DNA from: Acinetobacter lwoffii
Lineage (GTDB): Bacteria > Pseudomonadota > Gammaproteobacteria > Pseudomonadales > Moraxellaceae
Direction of reading: 5' to 3'
NCBI RefSeq assembly: GCF_019343495.1
Contig: NZ_CP072549.1
Coordinates: 2,852,001-2,916,000, forward strand
DNA: 64,000 nucleotides
The translations under genes were made by a program, and so were the position numbers. Below the pieces are notes generated by a model that ran no database searches, was not told where the DNA came from, and saw only the letters and a list, made by a program, of their open reading frames with translations. The stretch's first letter is position 1. Each line of letters starts with the position of its first letter. Of the stretch, positions 57,334 to 64,000 are shown in pieces.

Positions 57334-59225
57334 GTTATTTATATCTAACAATTTTATTTCCGCTCATTGGTTTTGTCCTGTTAGCGGCGGGGCGCAACAA
57401 GCTTCCGGAATCTGTTGCAGCGATGATTGGTGTGGGTGCAGTCGGTTTATCTGCACTGTTCGCACTGATTGCAGGTATGGACTTTGTGAATAATGGTTCA
57501 ACTGCAGTTGTGCAACATCTTTGGACCTGGTTCAGTGTTGGCGGTTTTGCTCCGGGCATCAGCTTGCAACTGGATGGCTTGTCTTTATTGATGCTGGGCA
57601 TGGTGACAGGCGTGGGTTTCTTAATTCACATCTTTGCATCATGGTACATGCGCGGTGAAGAAGACTTCGCACGTTTCTTCTCTTACTTCAACCTGTTCGT
57701 TGCAAGCATGTTATTGCTGGTATTGGGTGACAACCTGGCGTTGTTATTCCTGGGTTGGGAAGGCGTAGGTCTGTGTTCATACCTGCTGATCGGTTATTAC
57801 TACCAGAACCCTGCAAACGGTCTGGCGGCAATCAAGGCATTTACCGTGACCCGTATCGGTGACGTATTCTTGCTGATTGCCATGTTCCTGATCTTCCAGC
57901 AATTCGGTACCTTGAACATTCAGTACATCGTTGAAAATGCGGCGACTGTAATGACGCAAAGTTCTTCATTGACCATCTGGACAGCATTGCTCTTATTCTT
58001 GGGTGCGGCAGGTAAATCTGCACAGATCCCGTTACAAACATGGTTAGCCGATGCGATGGCAGGTCCGACACCTGTTTCTGCATTGATCCATGCTGCAACA
58101 ATGGTAACAGCCGGTGTTTACCTGTGCTGCCGTCTGTTCGCAGTCTTTGAACTTGCACCAGAAGTGATGGTATTTATTTCGATCACAGGTGCGGTGACCT
58201 TGCTTGTGGCTGGTTTTGCTGCACTGGTTCAAACCGACATCAAACGTATTCTGGCATACTCAACCATGAGTCAGCTCGGTTATATGTTTATGGCGGTAGG
58301 TGCTGAAGCATACCAGGCAGGTCTGTTCCATATGCTGACTCACGCATTCTTCAAGGCATTATTGTTCTTGTCGTCTGGTGCGGTGATTCTGGCTTACCAT
58401 CACGAACAAAACATCTTCAAGATGGGCGGTCTGTTCTACAAGAACAAATTCCTGTTTGCATGTTTCGCGATTGGTGGCGGTGCATTGGCAGCGATTCCAT
58501 TCCTGACGATTGGTTTCTTCTCAAAAGATGCGATTCTTGCTGCAGTCTGGACGCAAAGTCATATTGCTGGTTTGCCAGTATATAACACGCTGTACTGGGT
58601 CGGTGTTGCAGGTGCATTCTTAACCTCTATTTATACATTCCGTTTAATTTGGGTTGTATTCTTTGGCAAAGAAAACACACCTTATCATGAAATCCAAGGT
58701 GCAACTTACTGGGCGCCACTGGCAATTCTTGCTGTACTTTCAACAGGTCTGGCGATCGTCCTAAAAGCACCGGTAATGAGCATTCTGGATGCTGCACAAA
58801 TTCCAGCCTTCATTATTCCTGAAGCGCTTGAAGCAGGTGCACATGGTGCTGAATACATCGCAATTGCTGTTGCTTTGACAGGTCTTGCAGTGGGTGTCGT
58901 GCTGTTCGCTTTTGCTTACAATGCAGTCAAACGTTTTGCAGCCACTTCTGTAGGTGCTGGCCTGGTCAACATCTGCCGTAATGCATTAGGTTTCGATACG
59001 CTGTATGACATCATTTTCGTGAAGCCATATTTATTGTTCGCGAAGATCTTTGGTCGTGATCCAATTGATGGCCTATGGCTGGTACTTCCTGCACTTGTTA
59101 AAGGTGGTCACAGCTTTACAAGTTCACGTCAAACCGGTTCACTGCGTGAATATGCATCTAGTATGGGGCTCGGTGTCGTTGTCCTACTGATGATCTTGAT
59201 CGTGATTCAGGTCGTGGGGAAATAA
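57330..59225 (+). CDS. nuoL: NADH-quinone oxidoreductase subunit L
   Basis: A 631-residue antiporter-like subunit (ND5) at the far end of the membrane arm. '[20 protein letters not shown]' holds the key Glu; '[33 protein letters not shown]' (part: [20 protein letters not shown]) holds the Lys and Pro of the discontinuous helix. A long C-terminal lateral helix ends the chain. It overlaps nuoK by four bases. Confidence 0.97.
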   Translation: MSYLYLTILFPLIGFVLLAAGRNKLPESVAAMIGVGAVGLSALFALIAGMDFVNNGSTAVVQHLWTWFSVGGFAPGISLQLDGLSLLMLGMVTGVGFLIHIFASWYMRGEEDFARFFSYFNLFVASMLLLVLGDNLALLFLGWEGVGLCSYLLIGYYYQNPANGLAAIKAFTVTRIGDVFLLIAMFLIFQQFGTLNIQYIVENAATVMTQSSSLTIWTALLLFLGAAGKSAQIPLQTWLADAMAGPTPVSALIHAATMVTAGVYLCCRLFAVFELAPEVMVFISITGAVTLLVAGFAALVQTDIKRILAYSTMSQLGYMFMAVGAEAYQAGLFHMLTHAFFKALLFLSSGAVILAYHHEQNIFKMGGLFYKNKFLFACFAIGGGALAAIPFLTIGFFSKDAILAAVWTQSHIAGLPVYNTLYWVGVAGAFLTSIYTFRLIWVVFFGKENTPYHEIQGATYWAPLAILAVLSTGLAIVLKAPVMSILDAAQIPAFIIPEALEAGAHGAEYIAIAVALTGLAVGVVLFAFAYNAVKRFAATSVGAGLVNICRNALGFDTLYDIIFVKPYLLFAKIFGRDPIDGLWLVLPALVKGGHSFTSSRQTGSLREYASSMGLGVVVLLMILIVIQVVGK

Positions 59226-59226
59226 A

Positions 59227-60840
59227 ATGGAAGCTCCAAACAATATTATTTTGCCGGCTCTGATCCTCATTCCGTTCATTGCAGGTTTCATATGCTGGTT
59301 GGTCGATAAACTCGACCAACACTTGCCGCGTTATATCGCGCTGATCGGTATGCTGGTGACCTTGGTCTTGACCATCGTCCTTTGGCAGACTGGTACTTAT
59401 AACTATGAATTAGGCGGTGCTACACCTTCGTGGGCTGCCGAATTCAAATTGCCTTGGATTCAAACCCTGGGCATTAACATTCACTTGGCAGTGGATGGTT
59501 TATCACTTCTTATGGTTGGCTTGACTGCACTCTTGGGTGTATTGGCAGTAGGCTGTTCATGGGGCGAGATTCAAAAGAACGTTGGTTTCTTCCACTTGAA
59601 CCTTTTATGGTCGTTGGGTGGCGTCATCGGTGTGTTTCTGGCGATTGACTTATTCCTGTTCTTCTTCTTCTGGGAGATGATGCTGGTACCGATCTACTTC
59701 CTGATTGCCCTTTGGGGTCATAAAGGGGCAGAAGGCAAGTCACGTGTTTATGCAGCTAACAAGTTCTTCATTTACACGCAGGTTGCCGGTTTGGTGATGC
59801 TGATTGGTATCTTGGGTCTGGTGACTGTAGGCTATACCATGACGGGTGAAATCCGTTTCGACTATAACTATTTATTAGGTGTGGCGAATACGCTTGATGC
59901 TCAGGCGCCAGCGGTTGCTTATGCGTTCATGATCTGTTTATTCATCGGTTTTGCGGTAAAACTTCCAGTTTTCCCATTACACGGCTGGTTACCAGATGCG
60001 CATGCGCAAGCACCAACAGCGGGTTCTGTCGATCTTGCAGGTATCTTGATTAAGACTGCGGCGTACGGTTTATTACGTTTCGTGATTCCGTTCTTCCCGG
60101 CAGCGTCTGCACAGTTTGCAGACTTCGCAATCATTCTTGGTTTAATCGGTATTTTCTACGGTGCTTGGTGTGCTTTCCAGCAAACCGACATGAAACGCCT
60201 GTTGGCTTATACCTCTATTTCACACATGGGCTTCGTTTTACTTGCGATCTACGCAGGTAACATCCTGACCTTCCAGGGTCTGATGATCATGATGTTGGCA
60301 CATGGTATTTCATCTGCTGCGCTGTTCATTATGTGTGGTCAGGTATATGAGCGTGTGCATACACGTGATATGCGTTTGATGGGTGGTATGCGTGGTCAGT
60401 TCCCATATCTTGCATTCTTCCTGATGTTCTTCGTTGCGGCATTGGTGGGTATTCCAGGTCTAGGTAACTTCATTGGTGAGTTCCTGATCCTGATGGGTGC
60501 TTATGCGAAATTCCCGGCGTTTACCATTCTTGCGGCAATCAGCTTGGTATTTGCGGGTCTGTACGGTCTGATCCTGATTCACAAAGCCCTGTTTGGTGTA
60601 CCAAATGAAGCGCAACAGCAGCACTATACAAATCCATTAAAAGATCTAAATGCACGTGAAATCGCATTACTGTTGATCTGTGCGTTTGGTCTACTTTGGC
60701 TTGGTCTATATCCACAAAGCTTCCTTGACGTTTCTAACTCAAGCATGGCGTGGTTAGCGAATAGCTACATTCCAGTTCAAGAAGTGGTTGAAGTTGCTGA
60801 TCAAGTAACGACTCAACTTGAAAATGTGGAGATCCAATAA
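59227..60840 (+). CDS. nuoM: NADH-quinone oxidoreductase subunit M
   Basis: A 537-residue antiporter-like subunit (ND4) with about 14 helices. 'FFFWEMMLVPIYFLIALWG' provides the conserved Glu, 'VKLPVFPLHGWLPDAHAQAP' the discontinuous helix, and 'TDMKRLLAYTSISHMGFVLL' the Lys helix. GGGGA precedes the ATG; it starts one base after the nuoL stop. Confidence 0.97.
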   Translation: MEAPNNIILPALILIPFIAGFICWLVDKLDQHLPRYIALIGMLVTLVLTIVLWQTGTYNYELGGATPSWAAEFKLPWIQTLGINIHLAVDGLSLLMVGLTALLGVLAVGCSWGEIQKNVGFFHLNLLWSLGGVIGVFLAIDLFLFFFFWEMMLVPIYFLIALWGHKGAEGKSRVYAANKFFIYTQVAGLVMLIGILGLVTVGYTMTGEIRFDYNYLLGVANTLDAQAPAVAYAFMICLFIGFAVKLPVFPLHGWLPDAHAQAPTAGSVDLAGILIKTAAYGLLRFVIPFFPAASAQFADFAIILGLIGIFYGAWCAFQQTDMKRLLAYTSISHMGFVLLAIYAGNILTFQGLMIMMLAHGISSAALFIMCGQVYERVHTRDMRLMGGMRGQFPYLAFFLMFFVAALVGIPGLGNFIGEFLILMGAYAKFPAFTILAAISLVFAGLYGLILIHKALFGVPNEAQQQHYTNPLKDLNAREIALLLICAFGLLWLGLYPQSFLDVSNSSMAWLANSYIPVQEVVEVADQVTTQLENVEIQ

Positions 60841-60843
60841 GCC

Positions 60844-62388
60844 ATGAACTTCACAATGTCTTTTTCTGAGCTTATGCCTCTAGCACCTGTGATGATCGTG
60901 TCGTTAACTGCGATCGTCGTGATGTTGCTGACCGCAATCAAGCGTAACCATAACCTGGTGGCTACCACCACAGTGATTGGTTTAAACCTTGCTGCGTTCT
61001 ATATCATTTTCGTTTTGTTGGCGGGCGTATTTGCACCTGCCAACGTGATGAATCTGTTCATCGTAGATCCATTTACGATGCTGTACCAGTTTGTGATCCT
61101 GGTTGCTGCACTTGCATGTGCAACGCTATCTCACGCGTATATCGAAACCTATAAAGATAACCGTGAAGAGCTGTATATCCTGATGCTGACATCCGTTGCG
61201 GGTGCCATGCTAATGGTAGCTAGCTCACACTATGCATCATTCTTTATTAGCCTTGAGTTAATGTCGATTCCCGTATATGGCTTGTTGGCATATACACATC
61301 AACGTTCTCAATCGCTTGAAGCGGGTGTGAAATATCTGGTGCTTTCAGCAACTGCGTCTGCAATGCTGCTCATGGGTATGGCATATATTTATGCATATAC
61401 AGGTACTTTAAGTTTCGTTGCTGAACCAGGCAAACTGTTTACCGTATTCAGTCAACCGGCTGTCGTGATTGGTCTGGCTTTAATTGTATTTGCAGTAGCA
61501 TTTAAATTATCGCTGGCACCATTCCACAAATGGACACCAGATGTATACGCTGGTGCCCCAGCCCCAGTCGCGACTTTCCTTGCGACTGTTGCGAAAGTAG
61601 CCATGATTGGTCTGTTTGTTCGTTATGCTTTGTCTTCAGGTTTAATCCTGGCAGACAGCTTTGTAACGATCATTTCAATCATTGCAGTTCTGTCTATCCT
61701 TGCAGGTAACCTGCTGGCGGTTCGCCAAGTGAACTTGAAACGTATCCTGGCATACTCTTCAATTGCACACTTCGGTTATTTGCTGGTTGCCATCGTCAGT
61801 TCACGTAATACGGATTTCTTACAAGTTCAAGGTTTCGCGACTTTTGAAAGTGTAAACGTCTACGTGATTACTTATGTATTAACCACGATCGGTGCGTTCG
61901 GTGTTGTTACGCTAATGTCTAGTCCGTATAACAATACGGATGAAGCGGGTAGTCTGGCTGAATACCGTGGTCTGTTCTGGCGCCGTCCAGTATTGACTGC
62001 TGTATTGACAGTGATGATGCTGTCTCTTGCAGGTATTCCTTTAACTGCCGGCTTTATCGGTAAGTTCCTGGTGATTAAAACTGCAGTTGCAGGCGAAGCC
62101 TGGTTCCTGACTGCCATGGTCATCCTGGGTTCTGGTATCGGTCTGTACTACTACCTACGTGTGATGGTTGTGCTTTACATGACACCACCTGAAACACCAC
62201 GTCTAGATGCGGTGAATCATTGGGGTCAAAAAGTCGGTGGTATCATGGTACTTCTTGCTGCGCTTGCGGTACTTGTGATTGGTGTCTACCCAGATCCGAT
62301 GATTGCAGTATCTAAATATGCATTCTTTGCCATGTCACCTGAATTGCAACAGTTCATTTTCACTTTGGTTCAAAGTGGTTTTAACTAA
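60844..62388 (+). CDS. nuoN: NADH-quinone oxidoreductase subunit N
   Basis: A 514-residue antiporter-like subunit (ND2) and the last gene of the operon. 'FFISLELMSIPVYGLLAY' contains the conserved Glu, 'FKLSLAPFHKWTPDVYAGAP' the discontinuous helix, and 'VNLKRILAYSSIAHFGYLLV' the Lys helix. GGAG lies ten bases before the ATG. It is followed by a strong terminator. Confidence 0.97.
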   Translation: MNFTMSFSELMPLAPVMIVSLTAIVVMLLTAIKRNHNLVATTTVIGLNLAAFYIIFVLLAGVFAPANVMNLFIVDPFTMLYQFVILVAALACATLSHAYIETYKDNREELYILMLTSVAGAMLMVASSHYASFFISLELMSIPVYGLLAYTHQRSQSLEAGVKYLVLSATASAMLLMGMAYIYAYTGTLSFVAEPGKLFTVFSQPAVVIGLALIVFAVAFKLSLAPFHKWTPDVYAGAPAPVATFLATVAKVAMIGLFVRYALSSGLILADSFVTIISIIAVLSILAGNLLAVRQVNLKRILAYSSIAHFGYLLVAIVSSRNTDFLQVQGFATFESVNVYVITYVLTTIGAFGVVTLMSSPYNNTDEAGSLAEYRGLFWRRPVLTAVLTVMMLSLAGIPLTAGFIGKFLVIKTAVAGEAWFLTAMVILGSGIGLYYYLRVMVVLYMTPPETPRLDAVNHWGQKVGGIMVLLAALAVLVIGVYPDPMIAVSKYAFFAMSPELQQFIFTLVQSGFN

Positions 62389-62413
62389 TATCTGTAAAGA
62401 TTGACGTTATTAC

Positions 62414-62446
62414 AAAAAAGCCTCCATGATTGGAGGCTTTTTTATT
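62414..62446 (+). terminator. Terminator of the nuo operon
   Basis: AAAAAAGCCTCCA / TGGAGGCTTTTTT with loop TGAT, 26 bases after nuoN. Confidence 0.95.
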
Positions 62447-62468
62447 TATACAAATCAATAAAAGCCTT

Positions 62469-62474
62469 TATAAT
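62469..62474 (+). promoter_or_regulatory. Possible -10 element of upp
   Basis: TATAAT, 38 bases before the upp start. The -35 (TTATAC, 17 bases upstream) is weak and overlaps the end of the nuo terminator. Confidence 0.4.
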
Positions 62475-62511
62475 AGCGGAAATTTATCTTTAACCTTTTA
62501 GGTGTTCTCCC

Positions 62512-63147
62512 GTGGCAATCCATGAAATCCGTCATCCACTCATTCGACATAAGCTTGGTTTACTCCGTCGTGCAGATATTAGTACCAAAAATTTCCGTGA
62601 GTTAGCTCAAGAAGTGACCATGCTTCTGACTTATGAAGCAACTAAAGACCTGCCAATGGTTGAACATGATATTGATGGCTGGAATGGTGCTGTTACAGTT
62701 GACCGTATTGCGGGTAAAAAAATCACGGTTGTGCCAATTCTACGTGCCGGTATTGGTATGCTCGACGGTTTCTTGAACCTGATTCCAAGTGCAAAAGTAT
62801 CAGTACTTGGTTTAGAGCGTGATGAAGAAACTCTGGAAGCACGTACCTATTATAAAAAACTGGTTCCAGACGTACAAAACCGTATCGCGATGATCATTGA
62901 TCCAATGTTGGCGACTGGTTCTTCTTTAGTGGCTGCCATTGATGTACTGAAAGCCAGCGGCTGTAAAGATATTCGTGTGATGGTTCTGGTTGCTGCACCA
63001 GAAGGCATTAAGCGTGTAGAAGCTACGCATCCGGATGTGGTGATTTTTACTGCTTCTATCGATAATGGCTTAAATGAAAATGGTTATATCGTTCCAGGTC
63101 TTGGCGATGCTGGCGATAAAATCTTTGGTTCAGTTCAAAAAGACTAA
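62512..63147 (+). CDS. upp: Uracil phosphoribosyltransferase
   Basis: A 211-residue pyrimidine salvage enzyme making UMP from uracil and PRPP. '[20 protein letters not shown]' is the N-terminal signature, '[19 protein letters not shown]' the core, '[20 protein letters not shown]' the PRPP-binding loop, and '[24 protein letters not shown]' (part: [16 protein letters not shown]) the uracil-binding end. The start is GTG with AGGTG ten bases upstream. It stands alone between terminators. Confidence 0.97.
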   Translation: MAIHEIRHPLIRHKLGLLRRADISTKNFRELAQEVTMLLTYEATKDLPMVEHDIDGWNGAVTVDRIAGKKITVVPILRAGIGMLDGFLNLIPSAKVSVLGLERDEETLEARTYYKKLVPDVQNRIAMIIDPMLATGSSLVAAIDVLKASGCKDIRVMVLVAAPEGIKRVEATHPDVVIFTASIDNGLNENGYIVPGLGDAGDKIFGSVQKD

Positions 63148-63162
63148 TTTTTGAATATGATG

Positions 63163-63192
63163 AAAAAAGGGGCTACTACAGCCTCTTTTTTA
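63163..63192 (+). terminator. Terminator of upp
   Basis: AAAAAGGGGCT / AGCCTCTTTTT with one G-T pair and a T run. Confidence 0.88.
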
Positions 63193-63198
63193 TATAAT
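63193..63198 (+). promoter_or_regulatory. Possible -10 element of the cold-shock-like gene
   Basis: TATAAT abuts the T run of the upp terminator, 33 bases before the next start. No good -35 was seen. Confidence 0.4.
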
Positions 63199-63231
63199 GT
63201 AGACAGGGCATTTTCAGGATAGGACAATAGC

Positions 63232-63525
63232 ATGAAAGATGAATTGTATCAGGGCAAAATCAAACAGTATGACCCTGCCAAAGGTTTCGGTTTTATTGGC
63301 TGCGCTGAGGGAGATGTATTCTTCCATATTTCAGACTTCCCTGCGGCAGAAGGCGAGCCAAAACGTAATGAACGCGTAAAATTTAATGTTGTTGAAAATG
63401 GCGATAAGTACAAAGCGATTAAGATTGAACGTGTCGAAGACAACTCAAAGAAAGCTAAAAAAACCAAAGTGGCGACACACAATAAATCAATTACATCGGC
63501 ATTGTTAAATAACTTCCGTGGTTAA
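63232..63525 (+). CDS. Cold-shock-domain protein with basic tail
   Basis: A 97-residue protein. Residues 5-68 form a cold-shock OB fold with RNP1-like 'KGFGFIGCAEGDVFFHISDF' (RNP1 KGFGFI, RNP2-like VFFHI), which binds single-stranded nucleic acid. The C-terminal 30 residues are Lys-rich (NSKKAKKTKVATHNKS), longer than a typical 70-residue Csp. AGGA precedes the ATG. A clean terminator follows. Which of the many Csp roles it has is not clear. Confidence 0.9.
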   Translation: MKDELYQGKIKQYDPAKGFGFIGCAEGDVFFHISDFPAAEGEPKRNERVKFNVVENGDKYKAIKIERVEDNSKKAKKTKVATHNKSITSALLNNFRG

Positions 63526-63564
63526 TGGATAATCTTCATACTTAAATCGTGTTGAGTCACATTT

Positions 63565-63594
63565 AAAAAGAGGCTTTCGAGCCTCTTTTTTATA
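63565..63594 (+). terminator. Terminator of the cold-shock-like gene
   Basis: AAAAAGAGGCT / AGCCTCTTTTT with a TTCG tetraloop. Confidence 0.95.
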
Positions 63595-63717
63595 GTGCCA
63601 CCGTTTAGATATTCAAAGAGACAGACAGCACATAAAAAATCCACCAAACAGCAACAATGCTGAACATTTCCTTTGGCTTAGAATACAAATTAAATGAATT
63701 CTATAGAGAAAAGTGTC

Positions 63718-64000
63718 ATGTTTAGGGATGGAAAAATTAAAACTTACGATTCCGAACGTGGTATGGGTACTTTGGAGTTGATAGGAGAAGCTCAAGATTT
63801 AAGTTTCGAGTTACAGGATTTACCTTCGCCTGAAATTGAACCACAAATTGGAGAGCGGCTTAAATTTAGAATCATTCCCCAACAAGGCAGCATGAAATTA
63901 GACAACATGGTACGTCTGGATATTAAAGTGCAGGATGAATTTGTGCCAGAAGTCGTCGCCTTGCAATCCTTGGCACCCACAGTCGGTGTTCCTGTACGTA
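63718..64000 (+). CDS. Cold-shock-like domain protein, 3' end outside window
   Basis: A partial gene with 94 residues visible. 'MFRDGKIKTYDSERGMGTLEL' (part: GKIKTYDSERGMGTLEL) parallels the start of the neighbouring cold-shock protein ('GKIKQYDPAKGFGFI'), but the aromatic RNP1 residues are replaced (GMGTLEL), so nucleic-acid binding may be lost or altered. After residue 60 the chain departs from the fold. Start ATG is preceded by AGAGAAA; an in-frame ATG eight codons upstream has no ribosome site. Confidence 0.75.
   Translation, partial: MFRDGKIKTYDSERGMGTLELIGEAQDLSFELQDLPSPEIEPQIGERLKFRIIPQQGSMKLDNMVRLDIKVQDEFVPEVVALQSLAPTVGVPVR

Overview
The window looks like chromosomal DNA of an Acinetobacter-type gammaproteobacterium (Moraxellaceae). 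The strongest pointers are a two-component pair that reads as BfmR/BfmS next to a class Ia ribonucleotide reductase (nrdA, nrdB), a nuo operon with fused nuoCD, a membrane-bound PQQ glucose dehydrogenase beside an OprB porin, moderate-to-low GC with AT-rich intergenic regions, and a scattered palindromic intergenic repeat. This placement rests on recognising protein sequences; no database search was run.

Layout. 1-8.5 kb: the end of typA, mscL, a convergent ppiC-mutM pair, an OprB-family porin, an Old Yellow Enzyme, an AEC transporter, a Sel1-repeat protein, a small unknown and a YgfZ-type protein. 8.6-13.9 kb: a multicopper oxidase with a proline-rich tether and a divergent acnD, sharing an intergenic region that holds a textbook CRP-type site. 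14-23.7 kb: an accessory-looking stretch of small genes, including an AbiTii-like predicted defence protein, a 47-residue zinc-ribbon protein, a lipoprotein, KTSC-like and DUF6868-like proteins, a SIMPL protein, rluA, a DUF4041-like coiled-coil protein, rraB, an AHSA1-type protein, a PhnA-type protein and a frameshifted CHMI-type isomerase. 23.8-30.2 kb: an AI-2E-family permease fused to a GAF domain, a DUF1176 protein, thiD, a HAD phosphatase and two membrane proteins.

30.6-37.0 kb is the most coherent functional module: an OprB-type porin, the quinoprotein glucose dehydrogenase Gcd and a TonB-dependent receptor closely resembling E. coli YncD/PqqU, the PQQ receptor. No PQQ biosynthesis gene lies in the window. 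Together they suggest periplasmic glucose oxidation using scavenged PQQ.

37.1-45.3 kb: nrdB, a DUF2188 protein, a 42-residue membrane protein and nrdA on the minus strand, then bfmR-bfmS divergently. 45.4-47.0 kb: a small unknown gene and a complete IS982-family element with matching ends and a 6-bp target duplication, inserted just upstream of nuo. 47.3-62.4 kb: the complete nuoA-N operon for respiratory complex I, closed by a strong terminator. 62.5-64 kb: upp and two proteins related to cold-shock domains, the last cut by the window end. No tRNA, rRNA, CRISPR array or prophage was seen.
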